Assembly (NCBI GenBank): GCA_023426005.1
Contig: JAFABO010000141.1
Location: forward strand, 1-5,423
Origin: Bacillota bacterium
GTDB taxonomy: Bacteria; Bacillota; Clostridia; Acetivibrionales; DSM-1351
Reading direction: 5' to 3'
Length of the DNA: 5,423 bases
Part shown: positions 5,257 to 5,423 of the stretch, in pieces
How the letters are laid out: every line of letters begins with the position of its first letter
Position numbering within the stretch: the first letter of the stretch is position 1
Notes under the pieces: model-generated
Database searches by the model: none
Told to the model about the DNA's origin: nothing
What the model saw: the letters and a program-made list of their open reading frames with translations, nothing else
Position numbers and translations under genes: made by a program

Positions 5257-5423
5257 TTACTTGTTGTTTACTGGAAATACGGATATTTGCCCGAGCAAAT
5301 ACTGCTTGATGAGGGCGAGATCCAATGCATCGGTTGAGCCGTTGCCGTCCAGGTCGGCAGCTTTGATCCCCTGGTTGTTATCCAGGATGCATTTCTTCAT
5401 CAATGCCAGATCCAATGAATCAA
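5257..5423 (-). CDS. C-terminal dockerin of another cellulosomal protein (N-terminus outside window)
   Basis: Only the last 54 codons are in the window. The frame is set by the stop TAA (complement of 5257-5259). The translation starts DSLDLALMKKCILD, the end of a first dockerin segment, then AADLDGNGSTDALD and LALIKQYLLG, a complete second calcium loop and helix, and finishes with a short tail QISVFPVNNK. This is a type I dockerin, so the protein is a cellulosome subunit, most likely a glycoside hydrolase; its catalytic module cannot be known from here. The recognition pairs are Ser-Leu in the first segment and Ala-Leu in the second, close to the downstream cellulase, so both probably bind the same class of cohesin. 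Only 45 bp separate its stop from the cellulase start, with no terminator and no convincing promoter, so the two are likely co-transcribed. Confidence 0.93.
   Translation of the reverse strand, partial: DSLDLALMKKCILDNNQGIKAADLDGNGSTDALDLALIKQYLLGQISVFPVNNK
5318..5331. repeat. Dockerin-coding 14-bp repeat, copy 2
   Basis: Identical to 2912-2925, in the second dockerin segment of the upstream partial gene. The two genes lie in the same orientation, so this is a direct repeat about 2.4 kb apart. Confidence 0.75.

Overview
This window looks like chromosomal DNA from a cellulosome-forming clostridium (Firmicutes, Ruminiclostridium/Acetivibrio-like). The evidence is a secreted GH9-CBM3-dockerin cellulase, a second dockerin gene directly upstream of it, G-rich Shine-Dalgarno sequences, TATAAT promoters and T-tailed hairpin terminators. 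Three of the four dockerin segments carry the Ala-Leu recognition pair known from C. cellulolyticum, and the fourth carries Ser-Leu, unlike the Ser-Thr pair typical of C. thermocellum. Species cannot be fixed from the sequence alone.

Layout: (1) Bases 1-1001 (+) hold the C-terminal three quarters of a 5-methylthioadenosine/S-adenosylhomocysteine deaminase, closed by a clear intrinsic terminator at 1044-1076. (2) Bases 1100-1558 hold a promoter, a 105-residue protein of unknown function (1165-1482), and a 3' region with a nested palindrome whose inner hairpin resembles a terminator. (3) Bases 1602-2782 hold an extended -10 promoter, a small two-helix membrane protein (1682-2143), and 66 bp later a 5-formyltetrahydrofolate cyclo-ligase ending at 2782. 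The ligase appears to lack a normal start codon next to its ribosome binding site. (4) Bases 2806-2855 hold a long hairpin shared by two convergent transcription units. (5) Bases 2869-5211 (-) encode a complete 780-residue cellulosomal GH9 cellulase. (6) Bases 5257-5423 (-) encode the dockerin tail of another cellulosomal protein 45 bp upstream, probably in the same operon.

The plus-strand genes are housekeeping (methyl-cycle salvage, folate repair) plus two unknowns. The minus-strand genes supply exported enzymes that dock onto a scaffoldin to degrade cellulose. I see no mobile element, CRISPR array, tRNA or rRNA. I found no wholly new system. The points most worth a second look are the apparent AUA/AUU start of the cyclo-ligase, the calcium-loop-like insertion beside the GH9 active site, and the nested palindrome after the 105-residue gene.
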